This document shows, piece by piece, positions 5,619 to 7,237 of a DNA stretch of 7,237 nucleotides. The DNA comes from Methanomicrobiales archaeon. Its GTDB lineage: Archaea > Halobacteriota > Methanomicrobia > Methanomicrobiales > JACTUA01. Position 1 is the stretch's first letter. Each line of letters starts with the position of its first letter. The DNA is taken from positions 1-7,237 of the forward strand of contig JAJRDF010000076.1 in the NCBI GenBank assembly GCA_028678555.1, in the 5' to 3' direction. A model generated the notes under the pieces. The model ran no database searches, had not been told where the DNA came from, and was given only the letters and a program-made list of their open reading frames with translations. The position numbers were made by a program, and so were the translations under genes.

Positions 5619-7237
5619 TTATGCCTTTCCCCTGCGGGCGAGGCTCGCCGCGATCAGCTGCCGCACCTTCTCTACCGGGATCCCGGTTGCAGCGGCAAGG
5701 GCCGGGCCCTCCGCCTTCCGGAGGGTCTCCGGACTCACGATCCCGGCCCGGTAGAGCTTCTCCAGCAGCCCCTCGTCCATCCCCGGGAGGGAGAGGAGCC
5801 CGGCCCGGCCTTCCTTCAGGGCCTCCTTCGAGATCCGTGCCGGCGGTTTCACTCCCATCGTTTTACAGACCATCTCCACGTGCCGGTACACCGTCTCCAG
5901 GGAAAGCCCCGTCTTTGCAGACAGGTACGCCGGGTGCAGGAAGCAGAAGTCCTCCGGCGAGGTGATGGATGCATCCCGGTACTTTTTCAGGCTGGCGGCA
6001 GGGACTCCGGCCTCCCGGAGCGCCCGGTCACCGCAGAGGGCCCGGGCTTCATGCTGGAGGAGCTCCGCCTCGGACTCCTTCATCCCTGCCCCCGTGAGCA
6101 GCGAGGGGTCCGCAGCAGCGAGGCCGCGGATATCGTTGATGCCATGGGAGTAGAGGATCTTCGTGATCCCGGACTGGCTCCGGCCCCGCTTCGGGGGCAG
6201 GTGGGCCCGGACAAACTTCCGGAGCTCGGACCGGCGGCGCAGGAGCACCAGCACGTCGGAGGCCCCGGCCAGGAGCTGCTTCGCGTCGTCGAGGGGGATG
6301 GAGGCCACGGCAGAGAGGGACTCGGGCGACATCCGCGAGAGGTCGGTCACCGTGTAGATGTGTTTCGCCGCGAGCCTGCCCAGGATCTCCTCGCTGATGT
6401 GGGGGATGAGGAGCAGTGCCTCCCGGTTGGAGGAGATATGGGAGCAGAGCGGGCAGCCGATCTCCCAGGGACGGGCGCCCTTCCGGATCAGCCGGACGTG
6501 GCAGAGGCCGTGCTCTTCGCAGACCTCGGAGGTCTTGATCGCTTTCCCCCACTGGGGGGAGGGAAGGTTCAGGTTGAAGCTGCACTCCGGGTACCGGCTG
6601 CAGCCGATGAACTGCCCGCCCGGCCCCATCTGCCGGATCCGGAGGTCGCCGCCGCAGGCCGGGCAGGGCCCGATGGTCCGCTCCTCGTCGGTCCGGCCCA
6701 TGATCTCCTTCCCGATCTCCTCCCCGTGGGACTCCAGCTGGTCAAAGACCTGGTGAAGCATCTGCCGCGACTCCGTGACCACGTCCTCCCGTGTCTGCTT
6801 CTTCTGCTTGATCTCCTGCATGTTCGCTTCCAGCCGGCTGGTCATGCCGGGCTGCGTGATGGTGGCGGCATGCTTCTCCAGGGACTCGATGACCGCCCTC
6901 CCGACGAGCGTGGGCCGGAGGGGGTTCCCTTCGACGTAGCGCCGCTGGAGGAGCTTCGCGATTACCTCGTGCCGGGTGGACTTGGTGCCCAGCCCCAGCC
7001 GTTCCATCTCCTGGATAAGGCGGGACTGGGTGTACCGGGGCGGAGCCTGGGTCTCCTTCTCCTCCAGGAGCACCTCTTTCAGAGGGAGGACTTCACCGGC
7101 GGCGAGAGGCGGGAGCAGGTGATCCTCGGCGCTGCTGTAGGAGTACACCTTGCGCCAGCCGGGTTCAGCCAGCCGTGCACCCGTGGCCGCGTAGGGTTCG
7201 CCGCCGGCATCCAGGAGGGCCTTCACTGTGGACCAGC
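5619..7237 (-). CDS. topA: DNA topoisomerase I (TopA), C-terminal part, cut by window edge
   Basis: Type IA topoisomerase, which relaxes supercoils by passing one strand through a transient break. The reading frame is open to the right edge (WST precedes the GTG at 7224-7226), so that GTG is not the start; the Toprim domain and active-site tyrosine lie outside. Numbering from the GTG: core motif PPRYTQSRLIQEMERLGLG (62-80) with TKSTRHEVIAKLL (81-93); first zinc finger, Cys188, 191, 209 and 215 (CPAC, then IGCS and PEC); second cysteine set, Cys236, 242, 258 and 261 (CPLC). After that come about 270 residues rich in helix-hairpin-helix-like units (SIPLDDAKQLL 309-319, GAGMKESEAELL 379-390, KTGLSLETVYRHV 438-450, SLPGMDEGLLEKLYRAGI 479-496, ATGIPVEKVRQLI 513-525), probably for DNA binding. 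This tail is not part of bacterial TopA. The gene ends in TAA 30 bp before the lipid synthase. Confidence 0.93.
   Translation of the reverse strand, partial: WSTVKALLDAGGEPYAATGARLAEPGWRKVYSYSSAEDHLLPPLAAGEVLPLKEVLLEEKETQAPPRYTQSRLIQEMERLGLGTKSTRHEVIAKLLQRRYVEGNPLRPTLVGRAVIESLEKHAATITQPGMTSRLEANMQEIKQKKQTREDVVTESRQMLHQVFDQLESHGEEIGKEIMGRTDEERTIGPCPACGGDLRIRQMGPGGQFIGCSRYPECSFNLNLPSPQWGKAIKTSEVCEEHGLCHVRLIRKGARPWEIGCPLCSHISSNREALLLIPHISEEILGRLAAKHIYTVTDLSRMSPESLSAVASIPLDDAKQLLAGASDVLVLLRRRSELRKFVRAHLPPKRGRSQSGITKILYSHGINDIRGLAAADPSLLTGAGMKESEAELLQHEARALCGDRALREAGVPAASLKKYRDASITSPEDFCFLHPAYLSAKTGLSLETVYRHVEMVCKTMGVKPPARISKEALKEGRAGLLSLPGMDEGLLEKLYRAGIVSPETLRKAEGPALAAATGIPVEKVRQLIAASLARRGKA

Noticed and set aside
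7224..7226. GTG as the start codon of topA
   Set aside because: The frame stays open to the window edge, and a topoisomerase starting here would lack its Toprim and active-site domains. The gene is simply cut by the edge.
1..7237. CRISPR array, tRNA or rRNA gene, prophage or defence module
   Set aside because: I saw no regularly spaced repeats, cloverleaf-like sequence, integrase, transposase or nuclease motifs. All six genes are recognised housekeeping or transport families.

Overview
The window is visibly GC-rich and carries archaeal genes, most like a methanogen of the Methanomicrobiales. The best taxonomic evidence is a group-I euryarchaeal geranylgeranylglyceryl phosphate synthase, an enzyme of archaeal ether-lipid synthesis. 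Supporting evidence is an archaeal TopA, an archaeal-type TrmJ-like methyltransferase, GGTGA-type ribosome binding sites and a T-tract terminator. The order-level assignment is inference from protein resemblance; no 16S or mcr gene is present.

All six genes lie on the minus strand, so transcription runs from right to left. From the right edge: (1) the C-terminal part of DNA topoisomerase I (topA), cut by the window end; (2) geranylgeranylglyceryl phosphate synthase, 30 bp further on; (3) a TrmJ/SpoU-type tRNA 2'-O-methyltransferase, 25 bp further on. These three probably form one transcription unit. A gap of 315 bp follows with GC-rich hairpins and no credible gene. Next is dcd (dCTP deaminase), with an almost leaderless start and a T-tract terminator. 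A gap of 271 bp follows with a candidate BRE/TATA promoter, then kdpA and kdpB (potassium-transporting ATPase), 1 bp apart.

The genes are mostly housekeeping (DNA topology, membrane lipid, tRNA modification, nucleotide supply) plus a potassium-scavenging pump. They do not form one pathway. KdpA and KdpB are subunits of the same complex; kdpC would be expected beyond the left edge.

The most unusual structure is at the left end. Bases 1-134 form a fold-back inverted repeat with perfect 49-base arms, made of kdpB coding sequence read in both directions. The plus strand at 1-80 encodes KdpB residues that continue the family pattern better than the minus-strand gene does. kdpB therefore turns back on itself after about 410 residues and hits a stop. 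This is most likely a chimera or assembly fold-back at a natural quasi-palindrome in kdpB, not a biological gene end. I found no convincing new defence, mobile or regulatory system. The other points worth checking are the long helix-hairpin-helix tail of TopA and the hairpin-rich gap at about 3950-4090.
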